64,000 bases of DNA, taken from positions 1 to 64,000 of the forward strand of contig JAGGNK010006626.1 in assembly GCA_017590115.1 (NCBI GenBank), written 5' to 3'. The position numbers and the translations under genes are program-made. The notes beneath the pieces are model-generated. The model was not told the DNA's origin. It saw nothing but the letters and a program-made list of their open reading frames with translations, and made no database searches. Source of the stretch: Montifringilla adamsi (taxonomy: Eukaryota > Chordata > Aves > Passeriformes > Passeridae). Shown here piece after piece: positions 1 to 11,008 of this stretch (position 1 is the stretch's first letter; each line of letters opens with the position of its first letter).

Positions 1-1015
1 CTATAACTGATTAAGAACGCACCCCAACAGGTATTGGTAAGAACAAAAAAAAAATCTGAATTTTAAAAAACTGATTTTGTTACAGCTTTTCCAATGTCCT
101 AAATTGACAAGTTGCTTAAGCACAATCTCTTACAAGTTCAAAGTCTTTCTGAATGACATTTTAAATACTGTATTTTAAGGCAATGTTTTCATGTATTTAC
201 TTTTAAAATGCTGTTTTCCAGCCAAAATCAAAAAGTTATATGTCTCAGCAGTTCTCAGAGCATTTACTGTATTAAGAAAGTTAAGCTACCACTTTGCATA
301 ACTACTATGCTGGCATATTAAATGTTACCCAACTTAACTCAAATGCACATTTCCATTTTAATGTCTCATGGGCACATTTTAGCTCTTTATTTAAAATACT
401 TGCTTTCTTATGTCCTGCTATATCCTGTTATTTTTTTCTATTTTTCTATTTCTTTTTTGACTATTTAATCTGGCCAAAATTAATATTATTGATACTTTCT
501 TCAGAACAGTTTTATACACAATCCATTATCTTATGCCTAGCTGTGTTGTGTTTCCTTCTCAACATCTCAAACATACTGACAAAACATATGGAGGATTCTT
601 CTGTCTTGCAACAATTTTCTACGGTTTGTTTCCCACATGCCAGATGCTGTTGGATACATGACTCCACCAAAATAATGGAAGTTATAACAGTAAGGCAGGG
701 GTAAGTATTGTATTCCATACGACTACTCTTTATGTCTTCAGAATGCAAACACTTGAGGCGCAAATGAAACTAATGGCCTTAGATTAAATTCCTCTGTCCA
801 ATACAGATACTTACATTTGACCTACTAGTCTAGATCATTGCCACATTTCTTATCTTAGACTAGATGTTACTTTAAAATGCAATAAATTATATCAAAAAGT
901 ATTCATTTTTCTCCTACAGGCAATGGAGACAAATAGCTCTATTGTATAGGTTAATTACACCCTTAACCTCCAAAGGAAAAAGAGGAGTTAGCATGCGTGG
1001 TGCTGTACAGGATAG
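1..1015. other. AT-rich unassigned DNA
   Basis: No gene or repeat family is recognised here. The stretch is AT-rich with T-rich runs near 420-460. Both strands carry open frames (294-704 plus, 512-763 minus), but they are hydrophobic or cysteine-rich low-complexity translations with no recognisable domain, so I treat them as chance. It may be intergenic or intronic; the sequence alone does not decide. Confidence 0.6.
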
Positions 1016-1583
1016 TGTGAGGTGCCAAAGAGTTTTGTTAGGCCTCAGCAATGGCTGTCAGAGGCCTGTGAGGGAGGGGCTGCACATGTGCCATGTCCAG
1101 CAGGCAGCCAGGAGAAGATGCAGGAAAGCCTCGTCTCTGGGGAGACTTTGCCTGGCCACCATTCGATGTCCCCCACGGGACAGGCAGGGGGACAGCAGGG
1201 GGACACCGAAGGCACTGTACCCCAGAGACACCCTCCAGTCAGACGGAAAAGGTCTCTGCCAATGGCCTGCAGTGGGACATCGGGCCGGGCCGACGGTCTC
1301 GGGTCAGCAGGCACACTCGGGGAGGAGCCGGGGGCATGAAAAGTAACTGTGTCACAAGCTCTGGGGGCTGTCCTGTCGCTGGCCTTTTGACTCTTTTGGG
1401 GGCTTTTCGAACTTGCTTCTAGAGTCTTGTCTGTTGGCTCTCCTGCCCTCAGTGGCTCTTGCTCGCCCTCGCGTCTGTCCTGCCTCCCTGTGTCCCTGAC
1501 CGACGCCCTGCCCGCTCCGTCTCTGCGTCCCGCCTGAGGCACCTGTGATCCAGCGCCCGAGCCAGCCCGCCGCCCATCCTCGT

Positions 1584-1730
1584 CGCGACTGCCCAGGCTC
1601 CTGGCGCGACTGCCCAGGCTCCTGGCCCTCCTGCCCGAGCTCCTGGCCCTCTCGCCCGAGCTCCTGACCCTCCTGCCCACGCTCCTGGCCCTCCTGCCCA
1701 CGCTCCAGGCCCTCCTGCCCGAGCTCCCCT
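1584..1730 (+). repeat. 21-bp minisatellite, seven units
   Basis: Seven consecutive 21-bp units at 1584, 1605, 1626, 1647, 1668, 1689 and 1710 follow the pattern ccctcctgcccgagctcctgg, with a few substitutions per unit. The first two units share a cgcgactgcc start. Because 21 is a multiple of three, the minus strand stays open and yields an artificial Arg/Ser/Gly-rich repeat peptide (within 1045-1740), which is not evidence of a gene. The array lies in the U3 side of the LTR-like block, where tandem repeats often arise. Confidence 0.9.
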
Positions 1731-1938
1731 CACGCCGCACCGCGGCCGGCCGCGGGCACAGCCCCGCCTCGGCACAGCGACGGCCCGCCCCGACCTCCGC
1801 TGGTAACGCCTTCTTTTCCCTCTGTCTCGCCTCTATCTATCTCTCCGTCTCGCTCCTATTTTCCCTCCCCTTGCTCTGTCTTCTCTAGCCCTCTTTAGTA
1901 GGGTAATTCCTTGTTATTTAGGGGTTTTTTTTGTTACC

Positions 1939-1944
1939 AATAAA
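1939..1944 (+). terminator. AATAAA poly(A) signal of the LTR-like block
   Basis: A canonical AATAAA sits about 100-150 bp before the likely end of the LTR-like block, which is where an LTR places its R-region polyadenylation signal. It supports plus orientation of that element. Confidence 0.45.
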
Positions 1945-2312
1945 CAGTTGCCAGATACAATGTTTCCCTCCTTCGCCTTAATTTCGTTCCTGACCATCTG
2001 TTTATAAGAGAACTCCTCGCAGGTCCCTGCGGTGGAACGTGACACATACTCGGTGTATAAACCGGTTGAACTCAGCAGGTAGGGGCCGATTACCACTGGG
2101 GGCCAGGCTGGGCATCAGTCAGCAGAATGAGAGACCTTATATTGTACAGCTTTTTTTCCCTTGGGTTTTATTCTCCTCTTCCCCCTCTTTTCATTGCAAT
2201 TGTAGCTATTGTGATCACTGTTGTATTTTTCATTTACTTATCAGTTCTTGTCTCAATCCATAAGTTTTAATTTTATTTCAATTCTTCTCCACACTGGGAG
2301 GCCAAAAAATAC

Positions 2313-2397
2313 TGTCATATTGCAACTCCAGCCAGCAACCTGGCTTAAGATCAAGATAAGAAAAAAAATAAATAGTATCAAAATAATACTAATGATA
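2313..2397 (-). mobile_element. ERVL-type LTR, U5 end (left part, split by CR1)
   Basis: The terminus begins TGTCATATTGCAAC followed by ccagccagcaacc, which is the reverse complement of the usual 3' end of avian ERVL LTRs (ggctggggtt...). It is followed by an A-rich run leading into AAT-like repeats, where a CR1 interrupts. Most of the U5 is missing, apparently deleted. The rest of the same LTR resumes at 4298 in the same orientation. The family assignment comes from remembered avian LTR patterns. Confidence 0.6.
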
Positions 2398-4297
2398 ATC
2401 ATAGAATCACAGAATCTTTTAGAATGCAAAACCTGTAAGACCTTGAGTCCAACCTTTGATCAGCCATCCTGTCAACTAGATAGCAGTACTAAGTGCACAT
2501 TCAGTCATTTCTTGAATACCTGCAGGGCTGGTGACTCCAGCACCTCTCTGAGTAGCCCGTTTCAATACTTAAGGACCCCTTACATAATGAAATTCTTATT
2601 GATGTGTATCTTGAATCTCCAACGGTATAGCTTGAGGCCACATCCTCCCTGTCACTGGTTGCCTGAGAGAAGAGACTAATCTCCCCACTGCTACACTCTC
2701 ACACAGGTCTCTCCTGAGCCTCAAAAAAAAAAAAAAAACCCAGCTCCCTCAGCTGCTCCTCACAGGACTTGTGCTCCAGACCCTGCCCCAGCCCCACTGC
2801 CCTTCTCTGCACTCTCTCCAGCTCCTCAGTGTCTTGCCTGCAGTGAGGGCCCAGCCCTGGACACAGCACTGGAGCTGTGGCCTCACCAGTGCCCAGCACA
2901 GGGGACAATCCCTGCCCTGGCCCTGCTGGCCACACCATTGCTGATCCAGGCCAGGATGCCATTGGCCTTCTTGGCCACCTGGGCACTCCCTGGCTCATGT
3001 TCAGCTGCTGTCACCAGCACCCCCAGGTCCTTTCCAGCCACTCTGTCCCAGCCTGTGGAGCTCCCTGGGGTTATTGTGACCCAGGGGGAGGACCTGGCAC
3101 TGGACCTTGTTGAATCTCATACCACTGGCCTCAGCCCATGATCCAGCCTGTCCATATCCCTCTGCAGAGCCTCCCTGCCCTCCAGTAGATCAATAACCCG
3201 CCCAGCTTGGTGTGGCCTGCAAACTTTCTGAGGGTGAGCACAACTCCCTCATCCAGATAGTATAAAGGGCTGATCCCAGTCGTGAACCTTGGGAAACCCC
3301 AATAGTGACTGGCCACCAATAAGATGTAAGGCCATTCACCACCACTCTGGACCTGGCCATTCTGCCAGTTAATGCAGGGAAGAGTGGACGTCTCCAAGCA
3401 ATGACCAGCCAGTCTCTTCAGGATAATGCCATGGGAAACAGTCTCAAAAGCTTTGCCAAAGTCCCGGGAAACACCTCCACACCCTTTCCAGCAGGTCACC
3501 TGATCATAAATGGGGATCAGGTTGGTAGGCAGGACTATTCAAAAACCCATGCTGGCTGGGCCTGATCCCCTGGTTCTCCTGTGTATGCTATGTGATTGTA
3601 CTCAAGACAATCTGTTCCATAATCTTCTCTAGCAGCAAGGTCAGGCTGACAGGTCTGTATTTCCCTAGATCCTCCTTCTGACACTACTTGTAGATATGAC
3701 CATTGGCCAGCCTCCAGGTACCTGGGACCTCCCTGGTTTACCAGGACTGACCAAAGGTGGAGAGCAGCTTGGCGAGTTCTTCTGTTACCTCCCTCAGTAC
3801 CCTTGGATAAATCCCACTTAAATCCCATTTATACACTTATGAATGTCTAAATGGCTCAGCAGGTCAAGAAATACTTCCTCCAGGACTCTGGGGAGTGCAA
3901 TCTGCTCCCTGTCCCTGTCCTTGTGTATAAGCTCAGTGAGCCTGAGGATCACTGGTTTTATGGTTATAGGCTGAGGTAAAGAAGGCATTAAGTACCTCAG
4001 ACTTTTCCTCATCCTTAGTGACAGTGTTCCTCCTTCATCCAATAATGAATAGAGATACACTTCCAGAGTTGCCTGCCACTTGTTTCAAAGGTCATAAACC
4101 TTGAGTTTTTTTCCTGAGTTTGTGTAAAATATATTCAGCTGGTCTTATTCTGTGACAGCTTGTCTTTTGCCATATAGGAATGGCCTGCTGCTGCAAACTT
4201 TAAGTTGCCTTCTTAAAGTATGTCCAGACTTCCTGGACCACTTTTTTCTTAAGGAGTTTTCCAGGGGACTGTCTGAACCAATGCCCCTAGTAGGCCA
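2398..4297 (-). mobile_element. CR1 LINE, 5'-truncated, inserted in ERVL LTR
   Basis: The left edge (catagaatcacagaatc) is the reverse complement of the CR1 3' tail. It is followed by the typical CR1 3' region and then reverse-transcriptase coding sequence in broken minus-strand frames (3131-3499, 3535-3828, 3818-4060). A recognisable motif is DFGKAFETVSH at RT motif A, where active elements have FDTV. The frames are separated by frameshifts and stops, and a 16-nt A run at 2723-2738 interrupts the 3' region. The element ends at about 4297, where an AAT-rich part of an ERVL LTR resumes. It is about 1.9 kb, against about 4.5 kb for a full-length CR1, so it is 5'-truncated and dead. Confidence 0.9.
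3131..3499 (-). pseudogene. CR1 ORF2 reverse-transcriptase fragment
   Basis: This minus-strand frame carries the RT motif A region (DFGKAFETVSHGI) and runs toward the CR1 thumb region. It sits in the frame-shifted middle of the CR1 at 2398-4297. The catalytic YADD/FADD region reads FAGHTKLGG, so the second catalytic aspartate pair is lost. It is non-functional. Confidence 0.75.
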
Positions 4298-4343
4298 ATA
4301 ATAGATAATAATAATATAATAATAATAATAATAATAATAATAA
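4297..4343. repeat. (AAT)n microsatellite inside LTR
   Basis: About fifteen AAT units with small interruptions. Passerine-type ERVL LTRs commonly carry an ATT run between R and the end of U5, so this is best read as part of the LTR that was the insertion site of the neighbouring CR1. Confidence 0.85.
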
Positions 4344-4743
4344 GAAAGAGTGAGAGGGAGAGCATAATAACACCATAAGAAATAAGTGATGTACAGTACA
4401 GTTGCTCATCACCAGCTGACTGACGACCAGCCCAACCCCCAGGGCAATCAGTAGCTCCCAGCCTAGTGTTCCCAATACATATACTGGCCATTACACTCTC
4501 TGGTATATAATATCGCTTTGGCCAGTTTAGGTCAGCACTACTGGCCATGCTCCTTCCCAGAATCTTGTGCTCCTGTTCACTGACAGAATGGCAAACTGAA
4601 CAGTCCTTCATTTAGGGTAAGAACTAATTAAAACAACTAAACCATCAGTGTGTTATCAATATTATTCTCATTTTAAGTTCAAAATGCAGCACTGTATCAC
4701 CTACTAGGAAGAAAATTAACTCTGTCCTAGGCAAAATCAGGAC
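4298..4743 (-). mobile_element. ERVL-type LTR, U3-R part (right part)
   Basis: Read on the minus strand, it starts near 4743 with gtcctgattttgcc and continues through the ggacagagttaattttctt motif typical of avian ERVL LTR U3. A degenerate U3/TATA region lies around 4480-4520 (atatactggcc...tatataatat). The R region reads into the AAT microsatellite at 4297-4343. The 5' LTR end looks complete, and the U5 end lies at 2313-2397 beyond the CR1. I did not find a clean target-site duplication. No internal retroviral genes adjoin it, so it is probably a solo LTR. Confidence 0.7.
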
Positions 4744-7700
4744 TTGGGAGTACTCTATGTGAGAAACTTGAATGGTGTCATGATATTCCTACAAAAAAAG
4801 GTGTGTAAAGGTCCATATAAAGTCATGTCTGTTGTAGCAAGGCCTGTAATCTACAGTCCAGCAAACTTTTTACTGTAATACAGCACTGCACCCATATTCT
4901 TGTATGTTTTGAGACATGAAACTTTGAAATTCAAGTTAATTACTTTAATTTTTATAATTCAAATACTGTATGTAAATTGTGATTAGGTATAAATGTAGAT
5001 AAATAAATTAGTCATGGATTAATTACAAGGTTTCTGCAAATTATAGTGCTGAGAATGGGATCAAGACTGATCAAAAAGTCAGAATTCTCAAGGGGTTTTG
5101 GATCCAAAACTGAATTCACCACTCAGCTCATTAATTCATATGGCAAATCAAAGGCCACTAACGCTTGGATACTGGGGTTTTTTCAGCTCTATAAGCAGAG
5201 AAATTTAGAAAATAAATTATTATGCAGTGTTTAAATGTTTCATACCACAGTGGTTGCAGTTAAACATCTTCAAAGGACATGGTGCTCACAGAGTAGGGGC
5301 ATTATCTTGGGTCCTCCATGGGGACAGAGCAACATCTTCTTGTGTCTGGCTGGAAGTCAATATTTATTTCATACTTGACTGGTAATCAGGGGCCACTGGA
5401 CTAAGTCACAGGCTGCAAACAGTTACTAATATTAGCTTTTCCTGTACACGGACTACACTATAGCCCAGAGTAGTCTGAACCAATGATCAGGAATTTGCTC
5501 CTCCTCATAATAGCACTGTTTTTTTCTGCAGGAACCTGTCCTGATGGCCTTCTAAATATCTGGATCTTAAGTCTACAGACTCACTCCCAGTCTTACTTGA
5601 GTTGCTCTGTTTCTTAATTCATTTAATTTGCATGATTTGCATGGCACAAAGAAACCATAATCTCTGCAAATCCCTTTTGATCACTCAAATGTGCCTAAGA
5701 AATGCCAAGGATTAGATTGGTTCTCAGTCTTCCTGATGAGTGTTAACACCAACACAGAAACTCTATTCCATAGTACTGTAGCAGAAATAAAATGTTTTTA
5801 AATGAACTTATCATTAACTCCCACTACATATTTACTCATAAAAAAGTCCCTGATTCAAGAACATCTTTGAAGCTGCCTCTTAAAAAGAGGAAGCACATGA
5901 AGATCCAGAGCATTTCCTAGTACAACTATGAAATCTGAATCACAAATTACTTCTTTACAAGGGCTGTGATACTGTTTCTATCAAAGTGTGTTTTACTGTT
6001 GGAATGTAACCAGGGTTTGATGGAAAGCATTTCTATAAACTTTCAAAACTGTTGTGTGGAAAGCCTTGGAGGAAAGGCTAAAGGGAAGATCAAAAGAGCG
6101 ACAAATAAGTTTGTGGAAGTGATTACATCAGCTGATACCTGTGGCAAGGAGAGACTTGTCCAGAAGGATCAGATCATAGACAGATACTTTTCACAGAACT
6201 GCTGGGAGCCATCTGCACAAGCAGAATCAGGCTAGAGCATCTTTCTGAAAAGGCTCATCGAAAACAACATTATAAGAGACACCATTAGTGTGAAGTCTAA
6301 AAATTTTTTTCCTGATCTCAGTCAGCTCACACATGGTGATGTCTAGACAGTATTAGAAGAAAACCAAGAGGCCTTGAGGGTACAAAATTTTTCTATATTC
6401 ACTGACATCTGTGCTTCATGCCTCTGTATAGCATTTGGTTCGTAGCTCCTGCCTCTAGAGGCAAGAGTGACCAATCTCACACTACTTTTGTAATGACTCA
6501 AAGTTATGCTCAACAGTCATCTGTAGTTGTTTACCATGTTCTGACTGATTGGTTTATAGTGGGCTTGAAGCATTAGTGCTTTGATTCAGACGGCTCAAAT
6601 AAAAATTTACATTTTCCTTTTTCATGTTAAAACAGCCCAAACCCCGAAGAACAAACAATCCAGAAAATAACTGGAGATGCACCTTATCAGTGTTAAATGG
6701 TAACTCACAAAAGCATGGCGAGCAAGCCAGCCTCTGGGTGAATCTCTGCAAAAGTGGAATGGTGACAGGAGCCACCTGACCTTGCCACAAAAAGGGTTTC
6801 ACACTGTCATTCAAAGCCATTTTTTTCCATCCATATCAATAATCAGTTGAGGAATAAGTTAGACTGTAACTCTTTTTCTGAGAAATCTGAAAAGCAATGA
6901 TTGTCTTTAGATCAGTGTGTACCCTGAAATAAAACCAACTAAATGTGATGTAGCTCATACACATTAATAAAGGCACAATACAGTATCCCAGACTGACTAG
7001 GCTGAATGTTAACTTCCATGATTTTTATGGTCTCTTCCACCTTCATAGGGAAATTTTGGTTTTTTTCATTCAGGTTTTTGGTTGTTTTTTTTTTCAGAAA
7101 GGAATTTTAGTTTTAATAAGTTGCTTTTGACTAAAGTTTTCTACTGCAGTGTGTTTTTAATTCCATGCTGGAATTGGAAGGCAGTATTGTGAAACCTCTG
7201 CTGGAAATGCCAGGTTGCAAACTTCCCCTACCCCAGCCCATGCACCCATCGTGCACCCACCCACACAACATGTTTGGCTCACTGATGACTTTGCCCAAGA
7301 CGAGGAGCAACTCTCATACACAGCAGCACTTGCACATGGCTGAAGCGTTACTGTGCTGAGGAAAGTGTGAGGACATTGTAAGCTACAAGAAAAGGAATAG
7401 CAGTTGAAATTTGGAACCAAACCAGAGAAAATGAAGGGCAACAAGGAAAGCACTGATCCCCTCACTTTGTCACCTGACCTGTATCATGACTGTTTACACT
7501 GGCTCTTTCCTGGCAACATAGCATGAGATAACATCTTTCCTTCATGGTGTGGCTTTGGGTCGGCCAGGTGACAGACTACCAGGGACTGAGTCCTTTGGGG
7601 CTTTAGCCATACCAGTCAGGGTACTGTACCTCAGTGTGGATGATCTTCAGAGTAAAAGCATGGCAGCAAAAGACATCTCATTAGAAAAGGGACAAACCAA

Positions 7701-10700
7701 AATTAGAATGATAGTTTAAGGATTCTTCAATTAATTACAAAACTGCATGGGCAGCTTAGTACCTGTACCACAGCTTTTAACTTAATGAATTACTTTCCTA
7801 TACTTAGCTACTATGGGCATGCCAAAGCTTTACCAGCTGATACAAGATCAAAGCTGTAGCAAACAGCTGATCCCTATGCAGTGTCTCTACAGCTTCAACT
7901 TGACATTTTACAGTTTTTAGATAAAACTGTCCAAGTGTGAATAGCTCCTGTCTCAAACTTTATAGCCAGCCATGCAGAACACCAGCAAGTGGTTTTTAAG
8001 CAATGACTACCACTTCGTATGATCCGTCTATTCTTAGTGAGAATGAAATCAGAAAAGGTTGTGTTTGCATGAGGCAGATTCAGCATATCTGTCATAGCAG
8101 CTCAGCAGAGTGGTGGCTTGCTCATGTCAAGTCTTCCCTCAGGGTAAGAGGCTGGTTTGGCAGCAATGCCCAGGCAAAGCTGCATGCAGTGAGGAGTTGA
8201 TTAATAAGGCACTTTGCTGAAAGTGGCAGCTCTGCTGCAAAATCTCATCCACATATAATCCCACCCTATAGAAAGAAATTTAATTTAGGAGGGCCAGTTT
8301 TATCCACTCATTCATGATTTTAGCACCCCAGGGTTCAGTTATTCATTGAGAGCAGGAGCAATGTTCAGGGAAACAAAATAGTTCACACATTCAAAAAGTA
8401 CTCAAGGCTAAAGAGGGACTAAATACGTTTAGGTTCATCAAGTCTCATGCTTGTTGGCAAGCTACTCATAGGAGTAAGTTAACTACTTCCAAAGGAAAGC
8501 AAACAGTTTCATTTCCCTGTTCTCTACTCAGAGGATCCAAACCTACCTTGTTTCCTGCTACTCACAATCCACCCATCTTCCTGTAGAAACAGCTACTCCC
8601 CTACAGGCACATCTACACATCTGTAAACAGAGCAGCCTGTCTGTAGGTATTACTCCCAAATGTTTGAGTTCAATATATGCAGTGCTGTTGGCTCCCAAAC
8701 TCAATCCCCACTGAGGATATAGATCTCAGCATGGTACCAAGGAAGAAATACAGTGGTACTGGTGATGGAGAACGCAGAACTCAGAAAATCAATGCAGAAT
8801 TACACCCTGAAAGTGGCTATGTCACCCCAATTATGCTGTCACCTCACTCTTGATACACCGCCCACCTGATTCAGCAAATTAAGAATAGTGGATGAGCCAT
8901 TTAATGAAGAAATACAGAACAACAGATAATTTGGAAAAATAAGCAAAAGTAAACATAGAAAAGCTCATCCTCAACAGCTTTTTTATGCACGCTACTAACT
9001 AGAAAGGTTTTCCGAAGTTCTGTCTTTAATTTAGAAACTCCCTGCTTGCTTTCTATTGTAGCCACAGGATCTCTCATTTTGTGTTATTGAGACAGAAGAG
9101 AACTGCTCTATCAAATACAGTAAAAAGAAAATCTTTCAATTCTGCTTTTAACACTGCTGTGGTTTTTGGGTGGCTGCACTAGGGCTAAAGGCAATCCTCT
9201 CTCAAAACTTCATGCCACTTTACTGCACTGAATTAATAATACATTTGCTGAAAATCACTATGAGTCAGAGTAGTTCTTAAATACAATGCATTACAATAAA
9301 GCTTAATTTACTGGTATTTACAGCTGTGTTTCCTTATGTGTTCTCAGGTACAATGGATAATTGGTGCTTCCAAAATGAAAAGTGAGTTTAACAAAAAAAA
9401 GTTTGAATCACAGCTGTTGTTTCTACTTACCATATATTTAACCTTGACATTTTGAACCAAATTCCTGGAAAGACTCAGTAAAACATTACATTACTTTCCT
9501 GGAATTAAAAAGAAAACGTGTGTACCTGGGGCTTAATCTTAACCTCTAGCATTCAACTCTGAATACTGCAGCAACAATGGAAAATGTCATTAGAAGCTGA
9601 AAACCAATGAAGCTCTAAAGAGTAGTAATAGTAGTTTACAGTACAAAAAATAAAAGCTAGTTGACCAAAATTATCTAAAAGTTAATTGCTCATTGTGTGC
9701 CTACTAAGATACAGCTATCAAACCTGGAAAAAAAGAAAGTATATACAAAGATAATAATGATGCTATTAGCCTATGGTTTGCCAGTTTTCAATCCGGCCTA
9801 AATGAATTCAGTTTGTGTAATCACACTTCTTGCATGGCTTTATTTGACTGTCTCTTTGTTCTTTCCTGCAGTAATTGACCATTTCAAGTTAATTTGAGAG
9901 TAGAGAAAGATTTCTGAAATTATTGACTTCACATTTATTCAGTGAAAAAGAATACCTACACAAAAAATAAAAATCCAAGTCTGCATTTCAGGGTGGAAAA
10001 GGCTGTAAAACAACCAGTGGCACACAGTTGGCAGAAGCTGATGGCCACTCAACTAAGTACTGCCTGACTCATCAGAACACCTTCCGCGTCATCCGCACAT
10101 GCACTTCAGCAAGTGCTGGCTTTTCCTGGTGAAATCACAGCTGTGATGGGAGCCAGGCACCGGAAAAAAAAAGTGTAAGGAAAATGGAATGGACATTTAA
10201 GGAACCAGGCTCCGCTATTTTGTTCTTTCTATAAACAAAATCAGACAAAAAAATACTCCTTTATTGTGGAAAATACCATCCTTTAATTTAAAGTTATTGA
10301 CATAGTCATTAATTTGCAGCAAATTCTACAACAGAAAACCATTTCAATGACTTTTTATTTGTTTCAGGATGACACAAAACAGAGAAGCAACAGTATCTCT
10401 CTTAGAAAGAGAGATTACTTATAACTACACTTCAGGGTTGAATTAAGTCAATTATATTGGTGTGCTTTAAACAGAAATCAAATTAAATTACACATTATTT
10501 TTGATGCAGAAGTTGTCATTAATATTTCTTTACAAATGTCTTGGAAGCAGTTGTTGTTTCCCATTATTGCTGTTTCTAGGTGATACCAGCAATACAAATA
10601 TACCTGAAATGCCAAAAAAAATATAACAGCTTTCAGGGTGCAACCTTCCCATTACATAGAAATTTTTGAGTGCAACAATTAATTCAATTCCTTATTTGCC

Positions 10701-10701
10701 A
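4744..10701. other. Unassigned AT-rich DNA, no recognised repeats
   Basis: About 6 kb without a recognised gene or mobile element. Open frames such as 5966-6235 (plus), 6554-6820 (minus), 7157-7465 (minus) and 7165-7359 (plus) lack domains, codon bias or plausible splice context and are treated as noise. Only short A or T runs are present (for example T-rich around 7085). It could be intergenic or intronic. Confidence 0.6.
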
Positions 10702-11008
10702 AGTGGCCCATCCATCAGATTCATGTTTCTTGAATTTAGAGACAAGACTGTCAAGCAGGGCAGTATCCAAGGCTTTGCACAAGTCCACGTAGCTGACGTC
10801 AGTCACTCTTCCCTTATCCACTGATCACTGATGTAACTCTGTCATACAAGGCCACCAGATTTGTCAGACATTATTTGCCTTTAGTGAAACCATGCTGGCT
10901 ATCACCAATCACCTCCATGTTGTCCGTGTACCTTAGCAGAGTTTCCAGGAGAATCTGCCCTATGATCTTTCCAGGCACAGAGGTGAGACTGACTGGCCTG
11001 CAGTTTTT
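10702..11008 (-). mobile_element. CR1 LINE fragment (RT region)
   Basis: This 307-bp piece matches the minus strand of CR1 reverse-transcriptase coding sequence. Hallmarks are ccatccatcagattcatgt, the aaggctttgcacaagtcca segment (reverse of the RT motif A codons), accatgctggctatcacca, and gaggtgagactgactggcc. Both ends are truncated: neither the CR1 3' tail nor the 5' half is present. It has stops and is non-functional. Confidence 0.8.

Larger units (their letters stand above)
1016..2095 (+). mobile_element. Putative GC-rich LTR (endogenous retrovirus, ERV1-like?)
   Basis: A sharp island of GC-rich, CpG-containing sequence sits inside AT-rich flanks. It starts at a TGTGAGG and carries a long U3-like part with a 21-bp minisatellite (1584-1730). 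A pyrimidine-rich stretch follows (1800-1900), then an AATAAA polyadenylation signal (1939-1944) and a U5-like tail. The right boundary is uncertain. One reading ends at about 2044 after a GTGACA. Another ends at about 2095, just before TGGGGGCC at 2097, which loosely resembles a proline-tRNA primer-binding site. No target-site duplication was found and no internal gag/pol frame follows, so it is either a solo LTR or the 5' end of a decayed provirus. A CpG island of a host promoter is the main alternative, but the poly(A) signal and lack of exons favour an LTR. Confidence 0.5.

Noticed and set aside
1045..1740. 231-aa minus-strand open frame with repeated RRARS-type units
   Set aside because: It is the antisense translation of a GC-rich region containing a 21-bp (7-codon) minisatellite, so openness and repetition follow from base composition and unit length, not from coding.
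2097..2114. TGGGGGCCAGGCTGGGCA as a proline-tRNA primer-binding site
   Set aside because: The resemblance is partial and no gag-like sequence follows, so I used it only as a possible boundary clue.
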